Positions 1-12,745 are shown, counted from the first letter of the stretch. The stretch: 64,000 nucleotides of DNA from Paragonimus skrjabini miyazakii (GCA_014338405.1 JTDE01000113.1:84003-148002), one strand, 5' to 3'. Program-made: numbers and translations. Notes: generated from the letters alone by a model not told the origin.

Positions 1-1
1 T

Positions 2-510
2 TCCAGCGGCAACCCAAAGAAGTTGGTTCACAACAATGCCGATGTTAAGATTGAGCCTGAAAACAAGTTACCAGTCCACGATCAGTCAATGCTCGTGTAT
101 TCATTTTCATGCTGCTGTTGCACTGCAGAATATGTTGGTCGTACGACCAGGTGTTTGTCAGAAATGATCATGAAACATCACCTAGCTTGAATCAGAACAT
201 CGTTCCACATCTAGCTGACACCAAACATCGCACAGACATCACTAAGGCATTCCGGGTTGTCCACCGAGTTGCCAACATTAAACCAAAAACCGTTCGTCAA
301 CGCATTCTGGCGACCGCCTAATCGATTGCTACTAGATTACGCAACCTTAACCTGTGCTCTCAAAAGAAATTTGTTCATGCCTTGCAAATTCCATGTTCAC
401 AGATCAATCACATCCAGTCCAACCACACACAAACTTACGACCCTGACCGTGTGACGCAACATCCTGTCAACGTCCGGTCTGGGCCTAAGCAACCAATGTG
501 TGCGTAGTCT
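2..510 (+). mobile_element. Penelope-like element, 3' end (GIY-YIG domain), decayed
   Basis: Conceptual translation from base 2 gives a Penelope-like C-terminal region. A Cys-rich stretch (about 107-125) is followed by EYVGRTTRCLSE (about 129-164), the GIY-YIG endonuclease core. After a stop near 190 the frame changes. The downstream part resembles the usual PLE tail: an EAIAIR-like segment now broken by a stop (about 318-345), then LCSQKKFVHALQIP (about 354-396), then an open run ending at TAG 508-510. At least one frameshift and two in-frame stops make it non-functional. The reverse transcriptase part would lie left of the window. The GIY-YIG domain nicks target DNA during retrotransposition in this family. 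The identification rests on motif order, not on a search. Confidence 0.8.
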
Positions 511-1302
511 AGTCTTAACTTGATTGATTTTGGGCCAGGGGAGGTTAAATGTCTGCACGATCAATCAATCAAGCCCACGATTTGAAACAGTGATTACGTA
601 ACTGATAACGAACACGCCCACCATAACCTCTATTGATCGCTTTTCACACTCACCCCAGTTACTGTCTTCATATTTATTGTGTTGTAATTAGCCTGATGAT
701 CAAACACAGAAAACAAGTCTTGTTCGCTACTTTGTCGTTCTCATGACTTCATTCAGTATTTTCGAACGAATCTAGTATTAGTCCTTATTGTCATTCGTTA
801 ACAGTCATTTCCTGTTTTTTTTGCGCTTTGTCTTACGACGTTTTGATGAATCCTAAGTAATATTATTGACTTGTGAAATAATTATCGAAAAGGAAAAGTA
901 ACCAGTAGATTTCGATTCCTTGAATATGTTCGAAGACAACCGATTTTCTGTCTGGGGTCTCTGTAGCTGATAAAGAAGAAAACCCAATCTCTAAACGTTT
1001 CTTACTCTGATAGATATGGCGATTTTTTTTCTTAAGTGACTCCAGCTTACTCGGATTGTTCAGAAGCCTTGATCCATGTGTTTGTTAATCAAATACTATG
1101 GCTTCTGACTGCGGTTGATAATCCATCCAACATGATTTTGCATCACTGATCTACTCGGTCCATTGTACGTGAAGGCTCAATTCAAGTGTCGTGTGTTGGT
1201 TAGCTGGCTGAAACCGCTGACATGAATGAAAAATAAAACATGAACGTTGGCTGTTTGTGTTTTGTGCTTAGAATGTTGTCACTTCCACCCAGGAAATACA
1301 GC
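511..1302. other. PLE 3' flank and unassigned AT-rich DNA
   Basis: The first 150-200 bases probably belong to the 3' untranslated end of the element to the left. They contain repeated TTGATTGATTT / ATCAATCAATCAA motifs around 518-570. Beyond about 720 I see no coding pattern, RNA gene or repeat. Confidence 0.4.
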
Positions 1303-1383
1303 TTATGCAATTTGTCCCTTGCATATTCTTCTGTTATTTTGTCGAAGGGCAGTCGTTTCTGATGGGCATAATTTTGGGATATA
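1303..1383 (-). CDS. candidate last exon of the TSR gene (weak)
   Basis: On the minus strand a strong acceptor (TTTCATTTGTTATAG) ends at 1384. Read in phase 0, the only phase compatible with the donor of the 4045-4272 exon, it gives 26 codons with two cysteines (YIPKLCPSE at the start, RRICKG near the end) and then TAA at 1305-1303. A second phase stays open longer (to 1200) and cannot be excluded. No family is recognisable in the peptide. The case rests on the acceptor and phase agreement alone. Confidence 0.27.
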   Translation of the reverse strand, partial: YIPKLCPSETTALRQNNRRICKGQIA

Positions 1384-4044
1384 CTATAACAAATGAAACA
1401 CGTAGTCCTGCTAAACAGGCATAACAAGGACCACTTTCATCGTTTCATTATAAAGGAGTTTGATAGGCAGGTTTGTAGCGAATTCTCGAAGAGTATGTTC
1501 ACTAGATGTTTATTACGGAACTACAGACAGATGACAATAAATATCGTACCAGGTTTGATTACACTAAAACATGAGGTCATTTGAATAACCCGAACGACAA
1601 TGATCAATTTTAAAACCTTCAAGGTTACTTCATTATTGTCAACATTTCACTGGGTGATCACATTAGTTGTACAGTTAATGGATGCATGTTTCAGTCTCAA
1701 GTTACCCTGTGTCCGAAATTTTCATGACATACTATTCATTCAAAATTGCCGGTACATGATCGACTTCCTTTTCAAAGATCCTGTTTCGTTTGCGAACAGT
1801 TTGTGTAAACCGACAGTTGAATGACCACTGATTCTTCTTTGTGGACAACACCCACTTTAAGTACCTCTTTAAGTACTAACTAATCATGTCCACAGGGCAC
1901 CACAGACATGGTGTGTGATGTACTCAGTTGAAAAAAACGTTCAGTGACTTCTTAACAACTTCTTTATCCTCCGTGATTGTGTTAAATGTATAATCGTTTC
2001 CACTATCGACACACCTTTCCCTATGAAAATCAGTAGAAGATTCACACGCGCTAGGATGCTTTTAATTGTCTTTCATTATAACATGACGACAGTCTTACTT
2101 CGATTCTATTAATCTTCGTCTCATTCCCGTCGCTAAGACAAGAGTTCACACCAGTCAGTGTTGTGGTTAAAGAACGACTAGAACTTTAGTAGCTTTTAGA
2201 TCAACCGTTTTTCCTTTTGAACGATGCGTTCTATTGTTGAACTCATTAGGCTGAAGGAAGCTCCACTTGAGAAATTTAGAGATCAGACAAGAGCGTTCTC
2301 TTCCTCACAAAGTGCATGGTTGTAGAAAAGGATTGTAGTGCATATACAACATAGCACATGAGTAAAGATCAACTTTTAATTGGCAAGGTTATCGAATTTA
2401 AAAGTTATTTTTAGTTGTTTAGGGGCTCTTATAACCTAATAGATTAGGCAGGTAAACCATATTAACACAACGGGAACTGCCCAACAATAAGAACAGTATA
2501 TATACAACCAGTGTGATCAAATAAGAAATGGCTGTACAGCCAATTGATGAAGTATTTGAATGAATATGAGTCCAGTATTGGAGGTGTCTAAAATGTAATT
2601 TGTGTGACTGCTTGCATGTTCACACCACTTCGGTATACCCCACTTGAACCATAGTTTCGTTACAAATCTTTTTGACCATCCTATCGTTTACTTCGTTTAC
2701 ATCGTTTGAACAACATAACAGGTTCAGCTACCGTTGAATTTTGTAAGTTTTTACTTGATGTAGACAATAAGACTACAGTCTGCACTATAAATGAGCGTAC
2801 TCACACTGCATAAGAAAAACCGCTTGCCACAGATACACACATAGATTTGCGAACCTGAAACTGTTGTATCTACTTTTAACCCTCGAAAAGCTGGTTCATG
2901 AGGCTATATTCCCCTAGGCAAGCGGATTTGATGCAGACACTCCGAAGACGTAGACAACCACATACGAAAAATCCGGCACTATTTACAATTTCATACACCG
3001 TATAACAGTGACTTGTTTGAGCATCACATCTAAACTACAGCTTCAACCTCCTTCACTGTGTAGCACCAACATGTATGTATTCAATTGTTACATACTGCGA
3101 TCACTCTTTCAAAATCAGAGTACACCAAAAAATGGACACCACCTTGCCTATTTTGCACGTGCCTTGTGATAAGGTATGTCTTGTATGACCATAGACTTAG
3201 GTTGCGACGCAACTCCATGCCGTTCTGATGTATTCTTTAAAACGTAAGACAAAACTCACAGAACCCAGTTGTGAAAAGGTGTACTGTTCTGCTAGGCTTG
3301 ATTTTCTACCAGGAGCGGTACGCTCTCACGCTCCAACTACATAATAAACTAATAATCGAAGCCATATCAAGGAGACAAAAATGTCACATTCGGATTCTGT
3401 TGTCTAATCATTCCGTTGTCACGTGGATTCCATCGTACATTCTTGCAGACAAATCACCACAGAAAAATCTCGAGCAGCAAACACTGGAATCCATCAGCGG
3501 TAACTTTCAGCATTCATATTGTAGTTCTGACCATAAGGTGGCAGGCATGATAAGTTAGAATAGACTAAGTGAGTAAACATTTTAAACGTTTGAGTTTTCT
3601 TTGTCTCTTCGTAACTGATGTGATGCAATCCACCTAGCATAATGACATACTATTCCTCTTGCTGGACTGTGCTCAACCGAAGTTCAGATTTTCATAAAAA
3701 TGTCTCTTCTAAGGTATTAAAATTATCATCTCCGGTTGGCAATTGTTTCTCTGTAGAATGGGCTATTCATACCTAGCTTTCTGTCAAAATCAGAATATAC
3801 TTTTCCGCGTATGCACCTTGCGAGTGCTTTTCTTTCACAAAGTTACCGAACGTTTAAGCAGTTTCCGATATGTCTACTACTCATGGTATTAAGTACGCAA
3901 AGGTTCATGGTCAGGCGGCCTGCCCTGAATAGACGTTATTCCATTTATTCGTATCTAAACGTTGAATCATCAAAAAACAATGCGCCATTTTGAGAAAGCT
4001 ACCACGAGTCATCTGAAATACGTTGGCGTAATTGGATAACTCAC
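1384..4044. other. intron or intergenic DNA, no gene seen
   Basis: This lies between the candidate terminal exon and the TSR exon on its right. Several 60-95-codon frames occur on both strands (for example 3271-3558 on plus), but none has a protein-like motif or paired splice signals. A minus-strand GTGAGT follows about 3256, but its upstream frame has no good acceptor. I see no repeat family member here. Confidence 0.4.
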
Positions 4045-4272
4045 CTTTCGCATTTGCACGACAGTCATACTGTCTGTGTCTATCGTAGGCTGTTGGCTTT
4101 CACAACTCTGAGTGTTTGCTGTAAAGCATCGTCTCCAGGTTCGATGTTGTGGACGATTAAGCATATAACAGGCCGCATTAGGCAACTGTCTATGCGTGCC
4201 ATTCACTTGTACTGAAATACATGAGACTCGACGAACCTGGCGTCCAGGCCGACAGGGATCACTTTGAATACA
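4045..4272 (-). CDS. thrombospondin type 1 repeat exon (ADAMTS/ADAMTS-like family gene)
   Basis: This is an internal exon of 76 codons, phase 0 at both ends. The acceptor is a pyrimidine-rich tract ending ATACCACAG, and the donor is CGAAAG|GTGAGT. It encodes the body of a TSR: CIQSDPCRPGRQVRRVSC, then an Asn-glycosylation site (NGT), then AACYMLNRP and RTWRRC, and a Ser/Thr-rich tail TIDTDSMTVVQMRK. The first Cys completes the WGKC motif whose WGK ends the exon at 10708. Six Cys and the CxxxxC...RRxxC pattern agree with a group 1 TSR as found in ADAMTS, ADAMTS-like proteins and papilin. The product would be extracellular, and TSRs bind matrix and are often C-mannosylated or O-fucosylated. What follows downstream is unclear; see 1303-1383. 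Confidence 0.85.
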
Positions 4273-4738
4273 CTGTGGTATCGAATGAGAAAAAAACACG
4301 TAGAGCATGTAGATGACGAAAGAAAAAGGAATATTTTTCTGTATCAAATATGGTCAATTTGCGTGGCACAAAAGAATACACTCTGCCTCCAGACTTATTG
4401 CCTCAGGTCAGAATTTCAAGACAATCGGCTACTCGTCAACTAATCATAAACCTCATTGTTTTGGTTTTGGTAGCCTAAGACCCACAATGTAACATGTTTG
4501 TTGTCACAAACAAGCGCATCAGCGGAATTGTTTTTATTTTCCGTTTCATACTGCCATTTATAAGTGTCGAGTTTACTGGTTATCATCCAACTTTGTGTAA
4601 AATAAATTCAAGGAAATCTGTTGTAGTAAATACTTGGGCATAATCAGCTTGGAATTACGAAGAACAGTGAGAGCAATTCAAAAATAACCAAGAGATCCAT
4701 GCTAACAAACTGCTGACTTATTTTTCATTGTTTTATAA

Positions 4739-5080
4739 TTGGTGGAATGTCATTTGGTAGATAAAAACGACCTGCTTACTGTAACAAGCTCGAATAACTC
4801 AGCATCATCGATAACGAAATATACATCAGAAACTGGTCACCTAGTCGACCGTAGCCACTCGTTCAATATATTGTTAAGTAACCATAAGTCGAAACTGCCA
4901 GCGATTAATGGAGCAATGCTAACCGGAAAAAAATGAGTAGATTTTGTGTGTAAAGAAGGCACTGACGCCATCAATCGGTGTGTCGTGGAATTGATTGCAC
5001 TATTGGAAGGCGAAGAACCAAGACTGTGTGGTTGGTTCGTTCAACTGTTGTTGCTACGTGCCGTTTTTTAATATGCAATT
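4739..5080 (+). mobile_element. Penelope-like element scrap (C-terminal tail)
   Basis: The frame at 4739-4936 contains SSITKYTSETGHLVDRSHSF. This resembles the PLE segment just after the GIY-YIG core, where SSI-x-HL-x-TGH is followed by an aspartate and a hydrophobic stretch. The next codons (about 4936-5080) stay partly open (VDFVCKEG, then CVVELIALLEG) after a stop. No reverse transcriptase part is present. It is embedded in the large intron of the TSR gene, in the opposite orientation. Confidence 0.5.
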
Positions 5081-8000
5081 CACGCTATTGACCGACGGGA
5101 ATAGGTCAGAATGTTAACAGCTCGCGGTATATTATCTCTCTGTTTTGACCGAATGAATAAACAAAACTCTGTGCTTTAAATGAAGATGAGTCCATTGATA
5201 TATTGTGAGTGGTTAGTTGTTGCCAGTTATCCAGTAACATGAAAATCAGTCAAGTTTTACTCACTAATCTGTAACATCAGTCTCATTTCTTCTCTAGGTT
5301 ATCATATTCAGCGAAATGACGCGTGGCTGCTAACTAATTTGAAAATATTTGGTCACGTCCATCAGGTAGGTCTGCATTTAATTGTTGTTTGCTAACACAT
5401 TTTATAAGGAAACCATGTTTTTTTAACATTCTCGAGAGAGACTTTTCACATCCCAAAATTTAAACTAATTCTAAGTTTCAAACTCACTTAATATGTCAGA
5501 ATAATGAACTAATATTTTTGAACTTGTTACACGAAATGGTTCCGATCAGAACTACCTAATGCAACTGTTCTGTATGGAAACTGCCATTTCTTAATTGACA
5601 GTGCATAGCAAACAGGTCATCCTATACACTATCGAAATGTTAAAAAGTGTTCTAACAATCAGACCACCAATTGACAGATGACAAAAATATGACCACTCAG
5701 CATAGTATGTAAAGCAATCCGTCAAGCTTTGTGGCGTCGCGCTTCATGGGACATATATTCTAGCAGTGTTGTCACATTGTTTACCGGTTTCTAATTTCAA
5801 GATCTTTCCTTCTCAGAAAACCCGAGGGACAAGGATTTCAATCTGGGCAAAATGATTCAGGTTATACTAAAGTGTATGAACAGTAGTAGAAAATTTGCTT
5901 GGTTATTGCATTCTTTGGAGAAGTTCATAGGTAATTGGATAACCGTCGTGCTGCTTCAGATGTAACTGATAAAATACCATGGACGTTACAACCGATGTAC
6001 GCATTAGTGAGTTATGTGAAACCTACGCTATTTGAGTGAAGAACAAAGAGAGGAGAAAAGGAAAGCCACGGACATCTGACCTCATCTTTCTTCCTATATA
6101 GGTTTTTTTCCTTCGTGCCCATGTGGCAGTTAAGCATCAGTGTGAACCAATGGTGTATTACTGTCTATGATGATTATGTTGACTCAAACCGGACATAGAT
6201 TATAAAAGATGCTATTACTGACAGAAGTGTGGCTGTCATAACGAGGATGACCTGTGCCTTTTCTAAAAAAGATGATCACTATATTTTACAACAAAAGCTT
6301 GTATGGCTAGAGCGCTACCCGTTAGAAGGAAAATCTTAAACAAGACCGCTACCGGCCTCAAACAATTTTTTGAGATATATTATTTGCGATGGGCGCAACT
6401 TCTATGCACAATGAGACCCCCAAGAACCATAGAAAAAACAATTTTTAGTTTGACACAAAATTCTAGGAAGGCACAGTAAGAGAATTTTATGGAACCACAC
6501 ACAACAGATTTACGAATGACCCCTGGTACGGTTCTTAGATATATCTTAAAACCATCAGTGATCAATATTCTCATGCAACCCTGCGTAAGTAAGATGTGAT
6601 CAATCACCACCATATCAACGCCCAAATAATGGTCTCTGCAACATGTGGGTAACGCTGTCCAGTATCGATCATATACGGAAACAAAAGATTAATTAATATC
6701 TATTGTTTTGTATTAAAGCTGATGTACGGCATCAAATGCTGAGTGGTTTATCTGCTGTTTGCTTTCTAGTTGTGGTCAGAATTACTCATATATATATGTA
6801 TACATATAATCAGTGTCTTCTTCAATTTGTGACAGTTCATTGTCATGCAGGTCGTCATAGCAACCTGGGTGTTGGAAAAACTTAGTGGTTTATGCTCATA
6901 AGGATGGGGATTCAACCGCAATTATGAGCGTCTTGTCTATATTGACGGTTCTTAAAAGATGTCCCAATTACTGTGTTACACTGACGTCGATGAGGTTCCA
7001 TGAACCTGAAATATACCCTCTTGTGAAAAGAACCTTAACCGAAGCAGCATTCTTGTAACTCATGAGAGCTGGGTTTTAATGAGTAACGTGTGTTATTGGT
7101 CAAAACTAGCGCAGTTTCATGAACTTTTCTGAAAATAACCTGTGATATATTTCTTGCCGTATTCACAGTGGAATTACAGTAAAACATGGTAGTTAGAGTT
7201 TAACTAAAACAAATACTTCAGTTAGTATGCGACTTTTTCGTCGAAACCCCAAATCATTGATGTGAGTTAGATTTTTATCGAACTAATTCACAAACAATTT
7301 TGATAATTCAATTACGAGGTCAAATGGGTGTTTTTAGCAGAAACGTTCAGGAACGAGTGAACTAGGCAAAACGAGATGTTTTATGTGATGACAGGAAAAA
7401 CAGCGCAACTTACATTAGAACTTTAATGTTGATTGTTTCGCAATAGACAATGTCAAAACTATGTCATTAATTCCTGTTTGAAAAAAAACGAAAATACCCA
7501 CGAATGCAAACAGTACCTTGGACACATGAATCGTGGTCAGGCAGATGTACGCCTTAACTCGTGCTGTTGTCATGCTGCTCTCAAAGATTACAACAAACGT
7601 GTATGGTAACAAACTCAGAATGTAAAGATTTGTGTGTTAAACCCAGGATCTAGCAGTATTCTGAAGCCCTTTGTACAGCGATCAACTGAACTGATTCAGC
7701 CAACCATGAACAAACACATGATTGGGCTAGAAAACCGAGACAATAGTAGAGTAGAAGCTGCTAGCCGCTAGCAAACAAGAGCTTACTTGGACTGTAAATT
7801 ACACACAATGAATAGGCTATCCGGTTAGAAGCTAACTATTTTGGCACCAGCAAAAGTGATCAGAATTAATGGTGATGAACTGGGAAGTGGTACGCAAACT
7901 ACTTGTTTTCTAAGGTCTTTGTTTGTAAATGGTTTACTGTGGGCGAACGGTCAGATATTAGGTAATCAGACATAAGATAACGAAGGTTTATTGCATTATC

Positions 8001-10189
8001 TAGTTGTTGACATCCAAACAGGAGTCACGGACGGCTGAGTGGTGAACCTGAAAACCAATACAACTTATCCCAGATTAAACGGAAATCAAGAATGAACATG
8101 TGATCAGCTAACTCTGAATGCTAGATCTTACATTTGTATACTTAATTTAAACAGAACGAAAGCTTATTCTACATTTCCTAAAAGTTCATCAAATTCTACT
8201 GAACATGGCGTTAAGTTTTTTGTACCTCTCAAATTTCTATTAGGCTGTGATTTAATTTTCCTTGTAGTAAGACAACTCATAGTGATTAAAAAAGTCATCG
8301 GCAATCAAACACGGTAGTTATGTGATGAGTTAAATAATATTCGTTGATTATCCTCTGTTGCTGTAAGCCACAATGTGTCAAACTTCTTCCAGATGGCGTA
8401 ATGGTTTTGCTGATTGTTCGAGGCCATAAGTTACGCAGACATACATGAGTGCCCTCAAACTTATGTCAAGGCAAGTCACTTCTAAAGATCATACATGGAA
8501 AATCTCGTAAGAAGATAATTTTCAGAGTTTTCGCTGTTTGAACAGAGTACTTAGACAATTCTAACGAATCATTTTAACTAAACAGCATGGCACAAATCTG
8601 CAGGTGATTAGGACAACTACTTTCACAGTTAACTAAAAATTCACATATTCCTCCTTCATTGAGAGTCCACACTAAGCAATACATGTCCTCTCAGCGTTAA
8701 CTGACCAGGTTATTGGTCAAAATGTTTCACCAAGCATAAGCTGCTTATACTTTGGCGCATGTTTTTGACCTGATCTGATGCGCCGGAGGATTGAATATTG
8801 CCACCATCATTATGAGCACCACTGACGCCAAGTCACAAGCGTTTTACTGCAAGAACCGTTAGCTTCGGTGCCCGATAAAAGTTCAACCGAATTGATACAA
8901 TTCCGAGTCTTTTTTTCGCTACTTGAAACACTCAGGTTTGCCTTTTTCAGCAGACCAGCTTATGATTAGTATTGGACAAGCGGTTTTGATCATGTTATGT
9001 TAACTGAACTGTCGAAAGCATTAGAACAGTGGTGAACCGAAACACAAAGCTAGGAAAAATGATTCCGGCACCCAAGGTTATCCATTCATGCCACTCATCC
9101 ACATTTGATTATGAAAAAGAGGGGAGAGTTTCTTTCAAGAACAGTTTGGTCGGATTCATTTAACTTTCACTGTGTAACAAACCAGCATGAGTAAGACAGC
9201 ACATAAAATTACTAGCTTCAACCTTAATGAACTTAGTAAGTCATTGGTTCGTAGACTTTTCTATCGAGCTTCCAACATGTGGTCAGATCACCAACTGCAG
9301 ATCGAATGGTCACCGTTAAGAAAAACGTTTTTATTGTCAGTCTCTGAAACTCTAATTGAAAAAATGGGGCGAAATATTATCAACAATAAGTCAGTTTTGG
9401 GATTTCCTAGAAAAACTATCTAGAGCCGTTTTGTTTTAATGTTCGAGATATGGTGAAGATTACTGCAATGAACGTTGTTCAGCCATTTCTACTACTAATG
9501 AAAAACAAGTTATTATTTTTCCCACTATTCTACGTTTCTCTCAGTTTCCTTCAATAACGACAACTTATGCATCTGTGTGACAAGAAGTACATCGCAAACT
9601 GCGTACACCAAACTAACAATATCGCTGATTGAAAACCGATGAACAGAGTCCTGATATACACATGTAGTGCAATTTCACTAGAAAAGCTTATGCAAACATG
9701 CGAGTCTTCAAACAACTGTGAACCGCAAACGATTCATGTTGAAGTAAAGCGGAAAATTAAGATAATGCTTATTTATTCTCCGACAAAAATAATACTACCA
9801 GTAGCTGATAATTGATTCGCGCTAAACAAGGTTAGACCAGACAACTCAGCAAACGACGACTGACAATAATTCACTTACACTACAATCGAACGGTGGTGTG
9901 CTGTGACTGGAACAATCAGACAAGACAAGCAACATTGTGAAATCAATTGACACACAGGAAGGGATGTTAAGATCACGTAGTATCATTGGGTCAGTAGTCA
10001 AGATTACGAAAGCGAAGCAAGTGGCACGTTTTACAATTAGACTGCACAAACGAGAGGGTATATAGAAGCAACCTAGTGAATGATCATTAGTGTTCCTTGT
10101 AACAAACCCTCGGTTTTCACCAGAACAAACGTTAATCGGGTTTTAGTCTTTGTTTTCTTTTCTTGAGAAATATGCACAACATCTCCTAT

Positions 10190-10460
10190 GTCTAAAGCAG
10201 AACTAAACATACGAGAACAACTTGAAAACTTGCAATTGTTTCACACCATGCATGCAAAAGTGGTAGTGAGGCGCACTAGCACATACATTGGTGAGCAACC
10301 CTCGAAGAGACTGATGTGCGTCTTTTCCGTAGTACGATGTTTAACGACTACAGGTCGGCAAACTATCACGTACTGCGTCGACAAGTACTTAAAAAAACCT
10401 TATTGTTCAGCTCGCGGTAATTTCCCTTTCATGCCCTTAAAATCATTCAATCCTTAATTT
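10190..10460 (+). mobile_element. possible Penelope-like GIY-YIG scrap
   Basis: The frame contains HAKVVVRRTSTYIGEQPSKR, which lines up with the PLE core AKYVGRTSxxxGERxxxH. TTTGRQTITYCVDKYLKKP follows, at the place of the Ser-rich, SSIxxHL portion. The frame ends at 10457 without the usual QKKF tail. The fit is partial and no other PLE domain is adjacent. Confidence 0.4.
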
Positions 10461-10707
10461 TTTATTGCTATGAGTTTAATTATGTGTCATCTACCGTCCT
10501 GTTTGATTGATTTTACTTGATGGATTGATTGATTATAAGTGTGGTTCCGAGGTAAGCACACATCAAAGTCTTAAAAAATTACGGGAAATGGATTCTTGTC
10601 TTAATCAATGCTTGCTAAAAACGTTATTCGAATGTTGAACAGCCACGTCATAGGACTCAACTTGGAGTAAATGCCCCTGTGCATGCACTTGCATGATAAT
10701 CACTCAC

Positions 10708-11143
10708 TTTGCCCCATTGTTCAGGTACAAATTCCGGTTTACATGCTATCCGATTGCATGAACTGTGTTTTTCTGGTCGTTCATACTGACCACAGTAGTA
10801 TGCAGCATTTTGCTCCAGCACCACAATATCCCCATCTACGCCTGTGTACACGCACTCGACATCTCGTGACATAGTTCCGAACCCACCGCATGTTTGTGAA
10901 CAGTGTCCCCAGTCGGAAGTTCGCCAGCGGTAGCCACGACATACACCGAGATTGCATGCACGTTCAGCCGGTTCATCGTTGGTGCTCTTCGGAGCAGGTA
11001 GACCAGCGCAGGCATCGTTACCGATCACAGTGATCACATCGTACATGTCCCGGCTGACGCAGAGAAATTCTCTGCGCTGTATTCCCGGCCCGCATGTAGT
11101 TGAACACCGAGACCAATTTTCTGTCTCGTGCCAGTATGGAGTA
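10708..11143 (-). CDS. exon encoding two thrombospondin type 1 repeats plus start of a third
   Basis: The acceptor is TTACTCTTCACAG before 11143, and the donor is GGCAAA|GTGAGTG at 10708. It has 436 nt: one base completing a split codon, then 145 codons. TSR 1 reads PYWHETENWSRCSTTCGPG, then RREFLC, DACAGLPAP and ACNLGVC. TSR 2 reads RTSDWGHCSQTCGGFG, then DVECVYTG, YYCGQYERP, SCNRIAC. TSR 3 begins PEFVPEQWGK and continues in the exon at 4045-4272. The W-x(5-6)-W-S-x-C-S-x-x-C-G order and the C-x-G-L-P / C-N-x-x-x-C ends are those of ADAMTS and ADAMTS-like proteins. The start codon and any protease domain lie upstream, to the right. The upstream exon must leave two bases of a codon; none of the candidates found here does so. 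Confidence 0.92.
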
Positions 11144-11584
11144 CTGTGAAGAGTAATTGAAAGAAGCAGATTTCATCAGAAGGATAACGTTGGAGTTTAG
11201 TTCATTGTTTGAGAGGAAAAGGTTAAGCATTTCTTTAATACGAGCGTTAGCTAACATTTGTGGCCCACTCCGGTTTATTTCGTGTGAAAGTAGATGGTCA
11301 TGTGGCTCATTGCATCAGACAATCCTGTGGAGTAAACCACCTAAATGAGTCGTGGTTAAAAGCTAGCTATTTCTTTCACTAAAAAAGAAATTTAATTTAC
11401 TAGTTCAAGCTTTCTGCTACAAGTTGAGTCTCCCAGCCCGTGTTTAACTTGGAAATTTTAATGGGGTTGATAATTTTTTCCTCAAGTTCTCCTATAAGAT
11501 AAACAAAACTGTTGACCTGTCTTTTTAGGAGAAAACAGGTAGTTTGGCAGATTTGATAATTTAAAAGAAACCCAGTTGCAAGAA
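11144..11584. other. intron, no feature seen
   Basis: This is the pyrimidine-rich acceptor region of the TSR gene intron followed by AT-rich DNA. No coding or RNA signal is seen outside the SINE that begins near 11585. Confidence 0.4.
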
Positions 11585-11745
11585 CTCTGGACTTCTGCTT
11601 CGTAGCTCGGCTGGTAGCGCATTTGCTGCGTTTGGGCATGTGGTTTCTGTCGTTGGTTCGAATCCAACCGAGGTACAGATCTTTGACAATCGGGTCTGTT
11701 GTAAGAAAGAATAGTCTAGTGGATGGCAAGACATGTTTTACAACA
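11585..11745 (+). repeat. tRNA-derived SINE, family 1, copy a
   Basis: It has a tRNA-like head with internal Pol III promoter boxes: A box TAGCTCGGCTGG (11603-11614) and B box GGTTCGAATCC (11655-11665). Between them is the family signature CATGTGGTTTCTGTCG. The 3' part (GACAATCGGGTCTG) is shared with the other copies. The 5' leader seen in later copies is not recognisable here. Confidence 0.75.
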
Positions 11746-12524
11746 AACAAGATTGTGACATTTTATTGATGAGGTCAACACCCAGAGTTGTTGGTTAATC
11801 TTTGTGTGGCTGATATTTTTCAGATAATTTATCTTACAAAATGTGAAACATTTCTAGATGGAAATGAGACGGGTTTCTATAGGATATTAAAAAACCTCGT
11901 TCTTAATCAGTCAGATTCTGACTGGTCTCATGAGGTAAATGTGTATTGGAACGACGGTAAAGAAAGCTTGTTATCTGCTAAGCATAACAAGACGCGGTAT
12001 TCTGCAAAATAACCAAGCATCCTCTCTAATTCTACGGCCACTATTTCAAATGGATTTGTACTCAGTTGACTCACTCTCTAATGTCCTTTCGGCTGTGGAT
12101 TGTTTAGAAGTTTACAAACAATTGACAGAAAGTTAACTTGTACCAGTGTGAGGAGTTAGTGTGATTTAAAACATTCTGTCGAAAGGGGATGTTATAAATC
12201 AGTCGGCCTCTCAAAAGCCGGAATTGCCAAAGGTAACGTTGCATCAGAATTTTGCACTTCCAATAAATCAGCTACCATTGTAATCCTAATTCTTGTCGCA
12301 TTTCTGCCTAATAATGCTGTAGGGTGATAACAGTTTTAAACTGTATCAGGTTTGAGCGGCACAACCAAAATCTACTTGAAAGTCTGGGAATATATTACAA
12401 GTAAAGCTTGTCACAGTTTGTTTAATGGAAAACGGTTTTGTATAGCAAATGCATCACTAGTTACATGTGAAAACTTACAGCGAAACAGGAAAATTCTGAT
12501 ACTTAGCAGTAAAGTTAGTGAATT

Positions 12525-12745
12525 CCAGCAGGAATTGAATAGTGAACGCTACTTGGACAGTCGATCTACTGGATCACTTGATGGATTCCATATGATATAG
12601 TGGATTAGGTGGGTAATTGATTCGAATGTGATCTTCTGGAATAGCCTCGTAGCTCAGCTGGTACAGCATTTGGTAAATCAGAATGCCTTATTCCTGTTGC
12701 TTTTAAGAATCCATCTGAAGTCCAGACTATCCGCTATTCGGTTTC
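12525..12745 (+). repeat. tRNA-derived SINE, family 1, copy b
   Basis: The leader is shared with the copies at 13.7 and 20.1 kb: CAGTCGATCTACTGGATCA, then TGATGGATTCCATATGA and GGTGGGTAA. Next come the A box TAGCTCAGCTGG (about 12650) and a damaged B-box region (TTTTAAGAATCC). The 3' part is GAAGTCCAGAC. It lies in the same orientation as copies a and c. Confidence 0.75.

Larger units (their letters stand above)
4273..10707 (-). other. 6.4 kb intron of the TSR gene
   Basis: It is bounded by donor AAA|GTGAGTG (exon end 10708) and the acceptor before 4272, both phase 0. It contains plus-strand PLE fragments near 4.74 and 10.19 kb. The rest (about 5.1-10.18 kb) is AT-rich, with only short frames lacking motifs. 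A minus-strand GTAAGT at about 9888, with an open Cys-containing frame to its right, was considered as an extra exon. Inserting it would split the WGKC motif, so it was not called. Confidence 0.7.

Noticed and set aside
6781..6815. Short AT-rich TATATATGTATACATATA tract as a microsatellite or promoter
   Set aside because: Too short and irregular, with no gene start nearby.
9888..10049. Minus-strand Cys-containing frame ending in a GTAAGT donor, as an extra TSR-gene exon
   Set aside because: Inserting it would break the WGK|C junction that joins the exons at 10708 and 4272, and its acceptor is poor.
12650..12720. Functional alanine-type tRNA genes at the GTAGCTCAGCTGG heads
   Set aside because: No full cloverleaf or matching acceptor stem; these heads sit at the same place in repeated SINE units.
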